Origin: Leptospira terpstrae serovar Hualin str. LT 11-33 = ATCC 700639
GTDB lineage: Bacteria; Spirochaetota; Leptospiria; Leptospirales; Leptospiraceae
Direction: 5' to 3'
DNA: 64,000 bases
Assembly: GCF_000332495.1 (NCBI RefSeq)
Contig: NZ_AOGW02000006.1
Location: forward strand, 186,001-250,000
Part shown: one piece after another, positions 29,026 through 37,987 of the stretch
How the letters are laid out: each line of letters begins with the position of its first letter
Numbering within the stretch: position 1 is the first letter of the stretch
The notes under the pieces: model-generated
What the model saw: only the letters and a program-made list of their open reading frames with translations
Told to the model about the DNA's origin: nothing
Databases searched by the model: none
Position numbers and translations under genes: made by a program

Positions 29026-29481
29026 ATGAAGTATTGGCTCTTCAAAACAGAACCAGATGTCTTTTCCATCGACGACCTAATCAGAGAAAAACTCTCTTAT
29101 TGGGAAGGGGTAAGAAACTACCAAGCACGTAACTATCTTCGCGACGAAGTGAAGTTAGGTGACTTGGTTCTGTTTTATCACAGTAGATTGGAACCACCAG
29201 GAATTGTAGGTATTGCAGAAGTTGCCAAAGAAGCAACACCTGACCCTTACCAGTTTGATCCGAACCACAAATACTTTGATCCGAAATTAAAAGGTACAGA
29301 ACCCAGATGGTATGGAGTGCACTTAAAACCCCATACAAAGTTTAAAGATCTGATTCCCTTAGATACCCTTCGAAACACCAAAGGTCTTGAGAATATGGTG
29401 GTAACACAAAAAGGATCTAGGTTATCGATTCAACCTGTAAGTAAAAAAGAATTTGAGATCGTTGTTAAAATGGCAAAGTAG
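29026..29481 (+). CDS. EVE-domain protein
   Basis: 151 residues starting MKYWLFKTEPDVFSIDDL and continuing YWEGVRNYQARNYL, the hallmark of EVE (PUA-like) domains such as human THYN1. These bind modified bases in DNA or RNA. GDLVLFYHSR and GIVGIAEV complete the core fold. It spans the whole protein and no nuclease or McrB-like partner is attached. Position after ftsH suggests housekeeping rather than defence. Function in bacteria is poorly defined. Confidence 0.85.
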   Translation: MKYWLFKTEPDVFSIDDLIREKLSYWEGVRNYQARNYLRDEVKLGDLVLFYHSRLEPPGIVGIAEVAKEATPDPYQFDPNHKYFDPKLKGTEPRWYGVHLKPHTKFKDLIPLDTLRNTKGLENMVVTQKGSRLSIQPVSKKEFEIVVKMAK

Positions 29482-29564
29482 GATACCCTGCTTTTGATTT
29501 AGACATTCAAAAACTTATCGAAGAAGATCAATTGTTGTGTGGTTCAAATCATGATTACTAAATA

Positions 29565-29960
29565 TCAATTCATTTGGTGAATGATTTCTCTTAGTTTTTC
29601 AAGAGTAATTGGTTTGATTATATAATTGCTTCTTAAATTGTATTTTTCTGCTCTTCTTAAATCTTCTTCGTTAGAGGAACTTGTTACTATATAGATTGTG
29701 ATTTTTTGAATTACTGGAATCAATGTGAATTCATCAAGAAATTGCCAACCATCCCAAACAGGCATATTCAAATCTAATAATATTAATTCAGGTAAACTTT
29801 CTTGTAAGGAAATTCGAGAGGAAAGCATATCATATGCTTCTTTTCCATTTTGACAAACTAAAGTATGATTGACGAGACCAGAAAGAGTGATGACCTGTTT
29901 TGTCAAAAAAAGGTGAACAGGATCATCTTCAACAACACAGGCTAAATTAATTTTGTTCAT
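29565..29960 (-). CDS. Single-domain response regulator
   Basis: Receiver domain only, 131 residues from ATG 29960; a start at 29990 is open but would overlap the kinase gene more. Acidic pair in VVEDDPVH, phosphoacceptor Asp in LILLDLNMPVWDG, the switch Ser/Thr region YIVTSSSNE and the conserved Lys in IIKPITLEKL. There is no output domain. It overlaps the end of the preceding kinase by 14 bases and is surely its partner or feedback element. WDGWQFLDEF is typical of the stand-alone regulators paired with multi-PAS kinases. Confidence 0.9.
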   Translation of the reverse strand: MNKINLACVVEDDPVHLFLTKQVITLSGLVNHTLVCQNGKEAYDMLSSRISLQESLPELILLDLNMPVWDGWQFLDEFTLIPVIQKITIYIVTSSSNEEDLRRAEKYNLRSNYIIKPITLEKLREIIHQMN

Positions 29961-31989
29961 AGGGTAGAAATACCGTAAACTTTGTACCAACTCCTACCGT
30001 ACTTTCAACCTCAATTTTTCCACCCATGGTCTCAATTTGATTTTTTGAAATGAATAGTCCAACTCCCCGGGCTTCTTTATTTTCATGAAATGTTTTATAC
30101 ATTCCAAAAAGTTTGTCTCCGTGTTTTCTCAAATCGATCCCTTGCCCATTGTCTTCGAAATAAATTTCAATAAATTTGGCTTTTTGTAATCCAGAGATTC
30201 GCAAATAACTAATTCTATCGTTGGCCTTATACTTAATGGCATTGGTAATCATATTCAGCACAATGCTATCCAAATAAGCAGGGATTCCCCTTACTAGAAA
30301 AGGTTCTGGAAGATTCACTTCGATTTCTAATTTAGTTTCTATAATTTGTAATGCCAAACTTTCGATATTTTTCTGAACCATTTTACCAATATCTACAGAC
30401 TCATAATTTTCTTGGGCAAGATTCACTTTAATGACAGCGGTAAGGTCTTCGATTGTACGTTTTAAGTTTTCAGTAGCTCCAAACAATAATTGCATCATTT
30501 CATTTTGAAAGTAGTCAGGATAAGAGTACTGAAGTATATCCATCATACCACTAATTCCAAAACTATGTGATCTTAAATTGTGAGAGACAATATTTGTAAA
30601 ATTTTTCAGTCTATGGTTTTGTTCATTAGTTATATCGAGAAGTGATTGTATTTCAGCTTCTGCTTTTTTCTGTTCGGAAATATCGACGGCAACACCTAAG
30701 TAACCCGAAATTCTATCGTTTTGTTTTACTGGAGTGATGGATAAAAGAATAGGAAAAGTTGATCCATCTTTTCTTTTATAGTTCCATTCCAATGTATTTG
30801 ATTTTCCGATTTTTGCATTGTAAGTTAGGATTTCAAATCCTTCAAATGACCGATTGTATTCTTTGGAAAGTATTTTGGCTCTATTTTCTAATTCGCTGTC
30901 AATATGGAAAATTTTCGGAGTAAACTTGCCTATTAATTCTTCAGCAGTATAACCTAACATTTTTTCGGCGCCATGATTAAATTCTGTAATCGTTCCTTCA
31001 GTATCTGTACTTATAATGGAAACTAAAGTGCTCGCATCTAATATGGCTTGGTTTTTTGCTAAAGCAATTTTTAATTTTTTCTCAACTAACTTCCATTCCG
31101 TGATATCAATGATCTGTGAAATAAAATAAAGAACTTTACCTTCTTCATTTTTTACCATAGAAACTGCTAAAATAGCATAAACGATATTACCGTTTTTATG
31201 AAAATACCGCTTTTCCATTTGATAAAACTTTCTTTTTTCAGCTACTAGTTCCTCTAAATAACTTAAATCGAGATTTAAGTCCTCAGGGTGAGTGATGTCC
31301 TGAAATGTCAGTCCCATCAATTCGTTTTCAGTATAACCGATGATGTCACAAACTCTTTTGTTTACTTTAAGCCATCGGCCGGTTTCATCGAGTAAGGCCA
31401 TTCCTATTGCAGCATTATCAAAATTTCCATGAAATGCATCTTCGCTAATCCGAAGAGACCTTTCCATTTTTTTAATTTCACTTAACGCATGTTCTGTGCC
31501 AAAAACAGACATTGGTTTTCCATCCACAATATGACCAAAAAGAATCAACTCGTTTCTTTGTGAGAGTTCCAATGTATTGTTTTCTTTCATAACAATGGCG
31601 ATTCGAATGGCAATGTCTTGGAGGAGTTTTTTTTGTTTTGAGCTTAGTATTTTTGGTTTTTCATCAAAAATAGAAAGATTACCCAATCGAGTTCCATCCT
31701 GATTAACCAAAGGGAGACCGACAAAAAAACCAATTGGAATTTTAGTATTTAATTTGGCTGATTCTTTGGTTTTTGGATCGTTTTGGTAATTTTCAATGAT
31801 GATAATATCGCTTGTAGATGCAAACATCTGAAGTGAAAAGGAAAGTAACTCTGAATGTTGGTTTGGTTCTATCCCATAATTACTTACAGGATTTTGGAGT
31901 TTTTCATCTGAAGAAGAAATTAAAGAAATTTTCGAATCGCATATTTGTGCAGCAAGTTTTGCTAGAAAATCTAATTCACTAATATCCAA
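29947..31989 (-). CDS. Multi-PAS sensor histidine kinase with GAF domain
   Basis: 680 residues with no membrane span, so probably cytoplasmic. Residues 1-165 are a GAF-like sensor, followed by two PAS/PAC units (about 180-300 and 305-440). The dimerisation helix has FTNIVSHNLRSH with the phosphoacceptor His. The ATPase has the N-box MITNAIKYKA, G1 EDNGQGID and G2 GVGLFISK. All motifs look functional. SHNLRSH-type H-boxes are common in kinases paired with stand-alone receivers, matching the overlapping response regulator. The signal is unknown. Confidence 0.9.
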   Translation of the reverse strand: MDISELDFLAKLAAQICDSKISLISSSDEKLQNPVSNYGIEPNQHSELLSFSLQMFASTSDIIIIENYQNDPKTKESAKLNTKIPIGFFVGLPLVNQDGTRLGNLSIFDEKPKILSSKQKKLLQDIAIRIAIVMKENNTLELSQRNELILFGHIVDGKPMSVFGTEHALSEIKKMERSLRISEDAFHGNFDNAAIGMALLDETGRWLKVNKRVCDIIGYTENELMGLTFQDITHPEDLNLDLSYLEELVAEKRKFYQMEKRYFHKNGNIVYAILAVSMVKNEEGKVLYFISQIIDITEWKLVEKKLKIALAKNQAILDASTLVSIISTDTEGTITEFNHGAEKMLGYTAEELIGKFTPKIFHIDSELENRAKILSKEYNRSFEGFEILTYNAKIGKSNTLEWNYKRKDGSTFPILLSITPVKQNDRISGYLGVAVDISEQKKAEAEIQSLLDITNEQNHRLKNFTNIVSHNLRSHSFGISGMMDILQYSYPDYFQNEMMQLLFGATENLKRTIEDLTAVIKVNLAQENYESVDIGKMVQKNIESLALQIIETKLEIEVNLPEPFLVRGIPAYLDSIVLNMITNAIKYKANDRISYLRISGLQKAKFIEIYFEDNGQGIDLRKHGDKLFGMYKTFHENKEARGVGLFISKNQIETMGGKIEVESTVGVGTKFTVFLPYEQN

Positions 31990-32104
31990 ATAGACAACTT
32001 CCTTAAATCGAACTTCAGCAATCAGAAGTCCGATTTATTTTATTCTATTTGATGTCTTAATTTTGTAAGTTAAGTTTTTTGATTCTATAAAGGAAAATGA
32101 TGGC

Positions 32105-32947
32105 TTAAGGTTTCGCAGTAAACACTTGCACTGCCTTTACCTTATCTATATCATAAAACTTTTTGTCTTTATAAAAGGAAGTACCTGCACCCATATAGGT
32201 AAATTCTGGGTTTAGGATATTTTTTCTGTGCCCAGGTGAATTAAACCAAATTTCTACCACAGCCTTTGCTAAACTCAAATAGGTATGGTTCGGGATAGGG
32301 TTTCCTGCTTTTGTATAACTGAAAAAAGGACCGCCATTTTGTAATGGAGTGAATACGGCACGTCCACCTTGGTATTGGATTCCAAATGCATTGATGATAT
32401 TTTCTGCAGAGTAAGTATCGACTATTCCCACTAAGTCCAATCGATCGCGTAGTGTTTCTTTTCCATTCACATTACTTGTATGAGAATAAAAATCATAGGT
32501 TACCATATCTTGTGCATGTCCAAAGGCAGCTTGTTCACATTTTTCTGAATATTTAAATGGGCGAAGGCCAAGAGATTTTCTTTCTTTAGAAGTAACATAA
32601 AAAATAGCAGCATTTAACAATGGATAATCTACTTTTGCAAAATCAATTGCAGTGTTTGCAGGAGCATACGAAGGAAATGTATCTTCTGTAAAAACATCAT
32701 ACTGTTCCACTTTCCACTTATCCGAATCAGGTAACTCTCTACCATCTTCAATACTTTCTAAAAAAGCCAAATTGGGATCTTGTGGTTCCACAACCTTTTC
32801 CACCGTTTCTGGTTTTTTAACTTCGACAACGGGTGTTTTTTTTACTTCCGGAGTTTTACAAACAAAGGTAGCAGTACTTAAAATTAAAACAATGACGAAG
32901 GTTCGACATTGGATCGTGGGTAGATTAGATTTTAATAGAACGTTCAT
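32105..32947 (-). CDS. CAP/SCP-domain lipoprotein
   Basis: 280 residues. A signal sequence ends at a Cys in TATFVC, a plausible spirochaetal lipobox, followed by a Pro/Lys/Val-rich linker (about 35-60). The CAP domain spans about 110-280. It shows LRPFKYSEKCEQAAFGHAQDM, the SHTSNVNG segment, AENII, and WFNSPGHRKNILNPEFTYMG, with the conserved His/Glu cavity residues. Bacterial CAP proteins are exported and mostly of unknown function. It runs just after another lipoprotein gene (8 bp), so the two are probably co-transcribed. Confidence 0.82.
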   Translation of the reverse strand: MNVLLKSNLPTIQCRTFVIVLILSTATFVCKTPEVKKTPVVEVKKPETVEKVVEPQDPNLAFLESIEDGRELPDSDKWKVEQYDVFTEDTFPSYAPANTAIDFAKVDYPLLNAAIFYVTSKERKSLGLRPFKYSEKCEQAAFGHAQDMVTYDFYSHTSNVNGKETLRDRLDLVGIVDTYSAENIINAFGIQYQGGRAVFTPLQNGGPFFSYTKAGNPIPNHTYLSLAKAVVEIWFNSPGHRKNILNPEFTYMGAGTSFYKDKKFYDIDKVKAVQVFTAKP

Positions 32948-32955
32948 GAAGTCTC

Positions 32956-33528
32956 CTATAGGTAACGATTGTAATCTTGAACCACATTATGGATGAGATT
33001 CTTTTCTTTGTTAAAATGAATTGTTTTCGCTTCTTTAATTCCCGTTTCCCAGATAAACATAAATGGAATTCCAAATAGAGTAGAATGTTTTTGCCTGTAT
33101 TTCTCGCGACCGATGAGTCTTTCGTTTAGGTAAAAATCCGCGTGGAGAACTCTTTCTTTTGAATAAATTGATGGCAAAAGCCCAGCAGTACCTAACATAA
33201 ATAATGTGGAAATTGAAGAAACCCAGAAATGTTCATATTCATTCACTTCGCTTGTATATAAATCGATATGATGGTTGGCTCGGACTCCATCGGATAAAAC
33301 ACGACCAAAGTAGCCAGTTTCCATCAAATATTTTGTATAAATGGATGTGATTTCGCGTTTGGTTTTATCGTTTTCTGGGGTAGAAACTCTGATTGTAAGG
33401 ATTGCAATTTGTTGTTTGAATTCGGGTCTTGCGATGATAGGAACATCTTCGCTCATATAATTGTAACATGAAAAAAGAAAAAGTGGTACAAATACGAAGA
33501 GAAATCTAAAAGCTCGAAACTTTCGCAT
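32956..33528 (-). CDS. Hypothetical lipoprotein
   Basis: 190 residues. The N-terminus MRKFRAFRFLFVFVPLFLFSC is a lipoprotein signal with lipid Cys about 21. The mature part has a GNA1162-like feel (AILTIRVSTPENDKTKRE, YTKYLMETGYF) and a hydrophobic patch STLFMLGTAGLLPSIYS, but I do not recognise a family. Adjacent to the CAP lipoprotein on the same strand. Function unknown. Confidence 0.7.
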   Translation of the reverse strand: MRKFRAFRFLFVFVPLFLFSCYNYMSEDVPIIARPEFKQQIAILTIRVSTPENDKTKREITSIYTKYLMETGYFGRVLSDGVRANHHIDLYTSEVNEYEHFWVSSISTLFMLGTAGLLPSIYSKERVLHADFYLNERLIGREKYRQKHSTLFGIPFMFIWETGIKEAKTIHFNKEKNLIHNVVQDYNRYL

Positions 33529-33576
33529 AATTCGAAAGTAGAGTAATGGACATCTGAAAGAGGAAAAGTCTTTTTT

Positions 33577-34962
33577 TTAAAACTTAGAAAAATCGACAAT
33601 CCCCAATAGATGTAAAATGAGTCCTCCCACAGTGACAAAAAAGGTCCATGCAATAATGGAAATGATCCCTCCCACTTTTAACATCTCTAGGCTTCTGATT
33701 CCACCGTAACTGAAGGCCAAAGCATTGGGTGGAGTGGACACGGGAAGTGGCATGGCAAGGGAAGCACCGATAGTAGCACCAATAGCTGCAGGCAAAATGA
33801 GTTGCGTTGGCAAACCCATGGTGATGGGAAGGATCAAATTGGCAACACTGGTATTACTTAAAAAACAAGAAAGGCCAAGAGAGAGGATAGAAAAAAACAA
33901 AAACAATCCTAACTGATCAGAGTCACCTAACATAAATAATTGGACAAAATGTTTTGCAAGCCCTGTTTCTTCAAACGCTTTGCCAAGAGCAATTCCGCCA
34001 CCCATAAGAATCAAAACATCCCAGGATAGATTACGAAATTCTTTTAAGTCTAAAAGCCTAAATCCAAAAAAAACAATCACAGGAAATAATGCGACTGTTC
34101 CATTGGACACTCCGTGCCAATCAGAAGTGATCCAACCAAAAATTGTAATGACAATGATACCCAATGCAAGGAATCGATCTCGTTTCGAAAGAGATAAATT
34201 TGTATCCAATACTTGGATAGAAGAGACAGAATTTCGCGAATTGTCTTTTTTTAAGTACACAATGTACAAAAGAATAGCAAGGGAAAATACAGAAAGGATG
34301 AATACAGGAAAAGCAAATCCCATCCAATTCAAAAATCCAATTTCCAATCCCCTTTCTTGTAAGTATCCAATGCCAATGACATTGGGAAGTGTACCAACTG
34401 GGGTTCCGATTCCACCCAAGTTGGCAGAAAAAGGAACCATGAAAAGGAGTGATTTTCTCAAAGGATTGTTCTCTTCTAAAGACTTCATCATAGAAGAAAC
34501 CAAACCCAACATCATGGCAGCCGTGGCAGTGTTGTTCATAAAGCAGGATAAAAAGGCAGTGGCAAAACCTAATGAGAGAACCAGTAAAAAAGCGGAACCT
34601 TTAGTTTTTCGAATCACAAACCGTGCAATGGCAGAATCCAATCCATAGGATGTGATTGCAGAAGAGATCACAAATCCACCTAAGAAAAGTAAAATGGTCT
34701 CTGAAAAATAACAGGATAGGAAAGTAATCGTTTTTGGAGCCCCTGGACCCCAAGCCGGAAGTAACCAGACCAATTCCAAAAATAGAACTAAAAAACCCGT
34801 AACATAGAGTGGGAAAAGTTCTGTTACCCAAAGAAAGGAAACCAATAAGGCAATTGCCAGATTGATTTCTTGCGGCCTGCTTAGACCAAGCCAGTTTTGA
34901 TACCAACCGAAAATGGCAGGAATCACGGTTAGACTTGAAAATAGAATACCAGCTCTAATCAT
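33577..34962 (-). CDS. Divalent anion:Na+ symporter (DASS/SLC13 family)
   Basis: Inner-membrane transporter with about 12 spans, 461 residues. Signature segments: CFMNNTATAAMMLGL (first SNT-type motif, here NNT), GGIGTPVGTLPN, and CFLSNTSVANLILPITMGL (second SNT motif), then SLAMPLPVSTPPNALAFS. These correspond to the Na+ and carboxylate sites of VcINDY/CitT-like carriers of C4-dicarboxylates, citrate or sulfate. The substrate cannot be told. It diverges from the gpsA-plsB fusion with a 107-bp gap. Confidence 0.88.
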   Translation of the reverse strand: MIRAGILFSSLTVIPAIFGWYQNWLGLSRPQEINLAIALLVSFLWVTELFPLYVTGFLVLFLELVWLLPAWGPGAPKTITFLSCYFSETILLFLGGFVISSAITSYGLDSAIARFVIRKTKGSAFLLVLSLGFATAFLSCFMNNTATAAMMLGLVSSMMKSLEENNPLRKSLLFMVPFSANLGGIGTPVGTLPNVIGIGYLQERGLEIGFLNWMGFAFPVFILSVFSLAILLYIVYLKKDNSRNSVSSIQVLDTNLSLSKRDRFLALGIIVITIFGWITSDWHGVSNGTVALFPVIVFFGFRLLDLKEFRNLSWDVLILMGGGIALGKAFEETGLAKHFVQLFMLGDSDQLGLFLFFSILSLGLSCFLSNTSVANLILPITMGLPTQLILPAAIGATIGASLAMPLPVSTPPNALAFSYGGIRSLEMLKVGGIISIIAWTFFVTVGGLILHLLGIVDFSKF

Positions 34963-34968
34963 TGTGAC

Positions 34969-34996
34969 TTGACGATTTACACTCTCCTGATACTTT
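34969..34996 (+). promoter_or_regulatory. Candidate promoter of the gpsA-plsB fusion gene
   Basis: TTGACG (34969-34974), 16-base spacer, TACTTT (34991-34996). The -35 box matches sigma-70 consensus in 5 of 6 positions and the -10 box in 4 of 6. The start codon at 35070 would leave a leader of about 65 bases. Offered as a candidate only. Confidence 0.35.
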
Positions 34997-35069
34997 TTCG
35001 ATAGACTCGAATCGTTTCAAGCAAACAAATAAAGTGAGATTTCCCCTCGATTCGTAATGTTAATTTTTT

Positions 35070-37490
35070 ATGCAAATAGCCTATAACGACTTAAAACAAG
35101 CAGTTCTGGGAAGCGGCCCCATGGGTATTATCATCGCTTCCGTTTTGGCACAGAAGTACGACCCCATTACACTCTGGATACCCGACAAAGAATTGGTAGA
35201 GGTGCTAAAAAAACGCCGCCAAACAGAGATTATGGGAAAGACAATTGACCTTCCTGACCATATCGACATTGTATCCAGTTTGGATTCTTTCGGAAGGGAT
35301 GATTGGACGTTTCATGTAGCCGTACCTTCTCGGTCATTTTTGGATAGTGTTCATGCCCTTTTGGAAGTTTTAGAACCTACCAACAGTTATGTTTTTTCAT
35401 TTTTGACCAAAGGTATTTTGGATTCAAAAAATAGAAAAAAAACAGGATTCATTACTTACTCTCAATACCTTCAAAACTATTTAAAGGAAAGAAATTTTTC
35501 TAACTCCTCTGTTGCCGTGGTGAATGGTCCATCTCTTCTAGGCGAAATTTTAGATGAAAAATTTAGTTTCTTCAACATTGGATCTTATGAAAAAGAAACT
35601 TCGGAATATCTTTCTGAAGTTCTAACTTCTAATTTTATGAATACTTCGGTTACTGATGATGTAGTCGGAATGGAAATTGTAGGTGTTGCTAAAAACCCAA
35701 TGGCCATTGCCAGCGGAATTGTTTCGCTTCTACCTCGTTATGGTGCAAACTTACTCGGAGAAATTCTCTCTGTTGGTTTTCAGGAAGTAAGAGACCTTGC
35801 AATGCGTTACGGAGCAAGACCAGATACCGTGATGGGAAGATCGGGCTTAGCTGATTTTATCACAACTGCAACAAGTAACAAAAGTAGAAACCGAGGATTT
35901 GGACAAAAAATTGTCGGCGAACTTTTGTCAGGTGGTGAAAAATTAAGTATCAAGGATCGAATTGAAATTTTCTTTGCACCGAGATCCTTTATCGAAAGAG
36001 AATCCACCAAGTGGCACGACAATGTGGAAGGTACTTACGCACTCAGTATCCTTATCGAACTTGCCAATGAAATACGCCTTCCTTTTACTTTACATAGAAC
36101 TTTGTTTGATGTTCTTACAAGAAAACAACCACCCGATTCGCTAATCGATTTGATTTGCGGTAAAAAAACAGAATCGAAAAACATTCCACTCGTTGTTCAG
36201 AAAAAAGTGGGACTCAACTTAACGTCAGGAATTGATTTTCAAAATCTACTGGTAGATCGAATCATCAAACATATAAGCAATGTTCCAGGTACAGTCGCAA
36301 GAGTTAAAAAACAATCCTCTGCGGTCATTGAATCCACGCAAAAAAGACTCACTAAAGCCACTCGTAAAAAACAAAAACTAGATGAAGTGAAGTTCGAAGC
36401 GGAACTAGAAGTTTGGCAACGATTTCAAAATTGCCAGAAAGATGAAGAGAATACTTTAGTTAAAGAACTCGTTCGTTTTTATGTAACAGAAATTGCAGAC
36501 AACTATAGCCCAACAGTTCGAGAATCGGTTTTACGTTTTGTGGCACCAATCCGTCTTTTCTCCGGTGGTTTTTTAAAAGGATCTATGATCCCTCACATTG
36601 GTGGAAAAACTGAAGTCGTGAAGGCACTCTCATCTAAGTATAATTTATTGTATGCTCCTACGCATAGATCTCACTTAGATTCGGTAGAAGTGGCATATTC
36701 TCTATTCCATCTAGGTTTACCTGTTCCTCGTTATGCGGCTGGAATCAACTTGATGTCCAATCCTTTTTGGGAATGGATGTTGAAGTCACTTGGCGCATAC
36801 GCAGTGGATAGAGAACGAACACGAAACAGTTTGTATTTAGAATGTCTTACTCTTTATTCACAAGTGATGTTAGAACAAGGAATTCCGTCTCTTGTGTATC
36901 CAGAAGGAACTCGTTCCCGAACCGGTGCGATTGTTCCTGTAAAAACGGGACTTCTTACTACTGCAGTGAATGCGTTCCGTAGTTCTGGAACAGAGATTGT
37001 GATTGTTCCGATCTCCGTCTCTTATGAAACCGTTCCCGAGGACAATCAGTTTTGTAATATACCTGAAGAGTTAGGTATGGCAGGATTTCTTGCAAAACGT
37101 TCTAATGTGTATGTAGAGTTTTGTGATCCAATTCCAATTTCTGAATATGCACATACGGAAGATCCAACACTTGAACTCAGTTACCGAATCACCAAAGGTT
37201 GGAAACAATACCATAAAATTTTACCAAACCAAATTGTTGCCAAAATTCTGGCTGAAAATGATTTTTCAGTGGAACTATCACAAAGTACTATGTTAGTCGA
37301 AGATTTTATTTCACGCCATGATGGAAATTATTTAATCAAAGATCCTGAAGAAGTATGGGAAAAAGGAAAACGAATTTTGGAAAAAAGAAAGATGATTGAA
37401 GAATCCAATCGTGCGGTTCATTCCAAAAATGATGCTTTGCTATTGTATTATGCGAGCATGATTCCTGAAGACGAAGATAAAAAGTACTAA
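35070..37490 (+). CDS. Fusion of glycerol-3-phosphate dehydrogenase (GpsA-like) and glycerol-3-phosphate acyltransferase (PlsB-like)
   Basis: 806 residues in one uninterrupted frame. Residues 1-340 are a GpsA-type NAD(P) dehydrogenase: VLGSGPMGIIIASVLA, the TKGILDS loop, VVNGPSLLGEI, the catalytic Lys in VGVAKNPMAIASG, and GRSGLADFITTATSNKSRN. A linker of helices (about 370-480) follows. Residues 500-750 are a PlsB-type acyltransferase: THRSHLDS (HxxxxD), RYAAGINL, YAVDRER and VYPEGTRSRTG. One protein could thus reduce dihydroxyacetone phosphate and acylate the product, the first two steps to phospholipid. Convergent with the DUF4442 gene. Confidence 0.88.
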   Translation: MQIAYNDLKQAVLGSGPMGIIIASVLAQKYDPITLWIPDKELVEVLKKRRQTEIMGKTIDLPDHIDIVSSLDSFGRDDWTFHVAVPSRSFLDSVHALLEVLEPTNSYVFSFLTKGILDSKNRKKTGFITYSQYLQNYLKERNFSNSSVAVVNGPSLLGEILDEKFSFFNIGSYEKETSEYLSEVLTSNFMNTSVTDDVVGMEIVGVAKNPMAIASGIVSLLPRYGANLLGEILSVGFQEVRDLAMRYGARPDTVMGRSGLADFITTATSNKSRNRGFGQKIVGELLSGGEKLSIKDRIEIFFAPRSFIERESTKWHDNVEGTYALSILIELANEIRLPFTLHRTLFDVLTRKQPPDSLIDLICGKKTESKNIPLVVQKKVGLNLTSGIDFQNLLVDRIIKHISNVPGTVARVKKQSSAVIESTQKRLTKATRKKQKLDEVKFEAELEVWQRFQNCQKDEENTLVKELVRFYVTEIADNYSPTVRESVLRFVAPIRLFSGGFLKGSMIPHIGGKTEVVKALSSKYNLLYAPTHRSHLDSVEVAYSLFHLGLPVPRYAAGINLMSNPFWEWMLKSLGAYAVDRERTRNSLYLECLTLYSQVMLEQGIPSLVYPEGTRSRTGAIVPVKTGLLTTAVNAFRSSGTEIVIVPISVSYETVPEDNQFCNIPEELGMAGFLAKRSNVYVEFCDPIPISEYAHTEDPTLELSYRITKGWKQYHKILPNQIVAKILAENDFSVELSQSTMLVEDFISRHDGNYLIKDPEEVWEKGKRILEKRKMIEESNRAVHSKNDALLLYYASMIPEDEDKKY

Positions 37491-37507
37491 ATCAAATCCG
37501 AAAATTG

Positions 37508-37987
37508 TTATCCATTCTGAACGGGGAGCCTACCCCGTTTACGAATGTAAACTGTCTTTTCTAATTTTGCAATGATCTCTCCCTCTTCGTTTTTTACTTC
37601 AGTAGTAAATAGATAATCCCCTTTTTTCTTCACTTCAATTTCTTCTTTAATTCTTTGTATTTCGGAATCGGAAATACGAAATTCAGCAATGACCTTACCC
37701 ATTCCCGGTTTGACAAAGATCATATTCCCTGCTTTATCCCAAACAATATAATCAGATCCCAATTTTTCCAACAGAATTAACATAAAAAATGGATCGCACA
37801 TAGAATACAAAGATCCACCGAAATGCACGCCCACATAATTTCTGTTATAGAATCGTAAATTCATCTCGGAACGAAAATAAGATAAGTCTGGTGCTATTTC
37901 TTTGATACGAATTCCTGCTCCCAAGTAAGGAGGATAAAAGTTGAATAACCAAATTTTAAATCTTTTTTTCCAGGAGATCTTATTCAT
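37508..37987 (-). CDS. DUF4442 hotdog-fold protein (thioesterase-like)
   Basis: 159 residues from ATG 37987, which overlaps the preceding gene's stop by one base (TGATG). Pattern RFYNRNYVGVHFGGSLYSMCDPFFMLILL fits the DUF4442/PaaI-like hotdog family, where the long helix and the HFGG turn line the acyl-CoA pocket. No signal or membrane segment is convincing. Context is lipid metabolism: a gpsA-plsB fusion on one side and an acyl-CoA dehydrogenase operon upstream. Enzymatic activity is inferred, not shown. Confidence 0.75.
   Translation of the reverse strand: MNKISWKKRFKIWLFNFYPPYLGAGIRIKEIAPDLSYFRSEMNLRFYNRNYVGVHFGGSLYSMCDPFFMLILLEKLGSDYIVWDKAGNMIFVKPGMGKVIAEFRISDSEIQRIKEEIEVKKKGDYLFTTEVKNEEGEIIAKLEKTVYIRKRGRLPVQNG

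Noticed and set aside
33980..34648. 222-codon plus-strand ORF opposite the DASS transporter
   Set aside because: Antisense shadow of a membrane protein gene; no independent signals.
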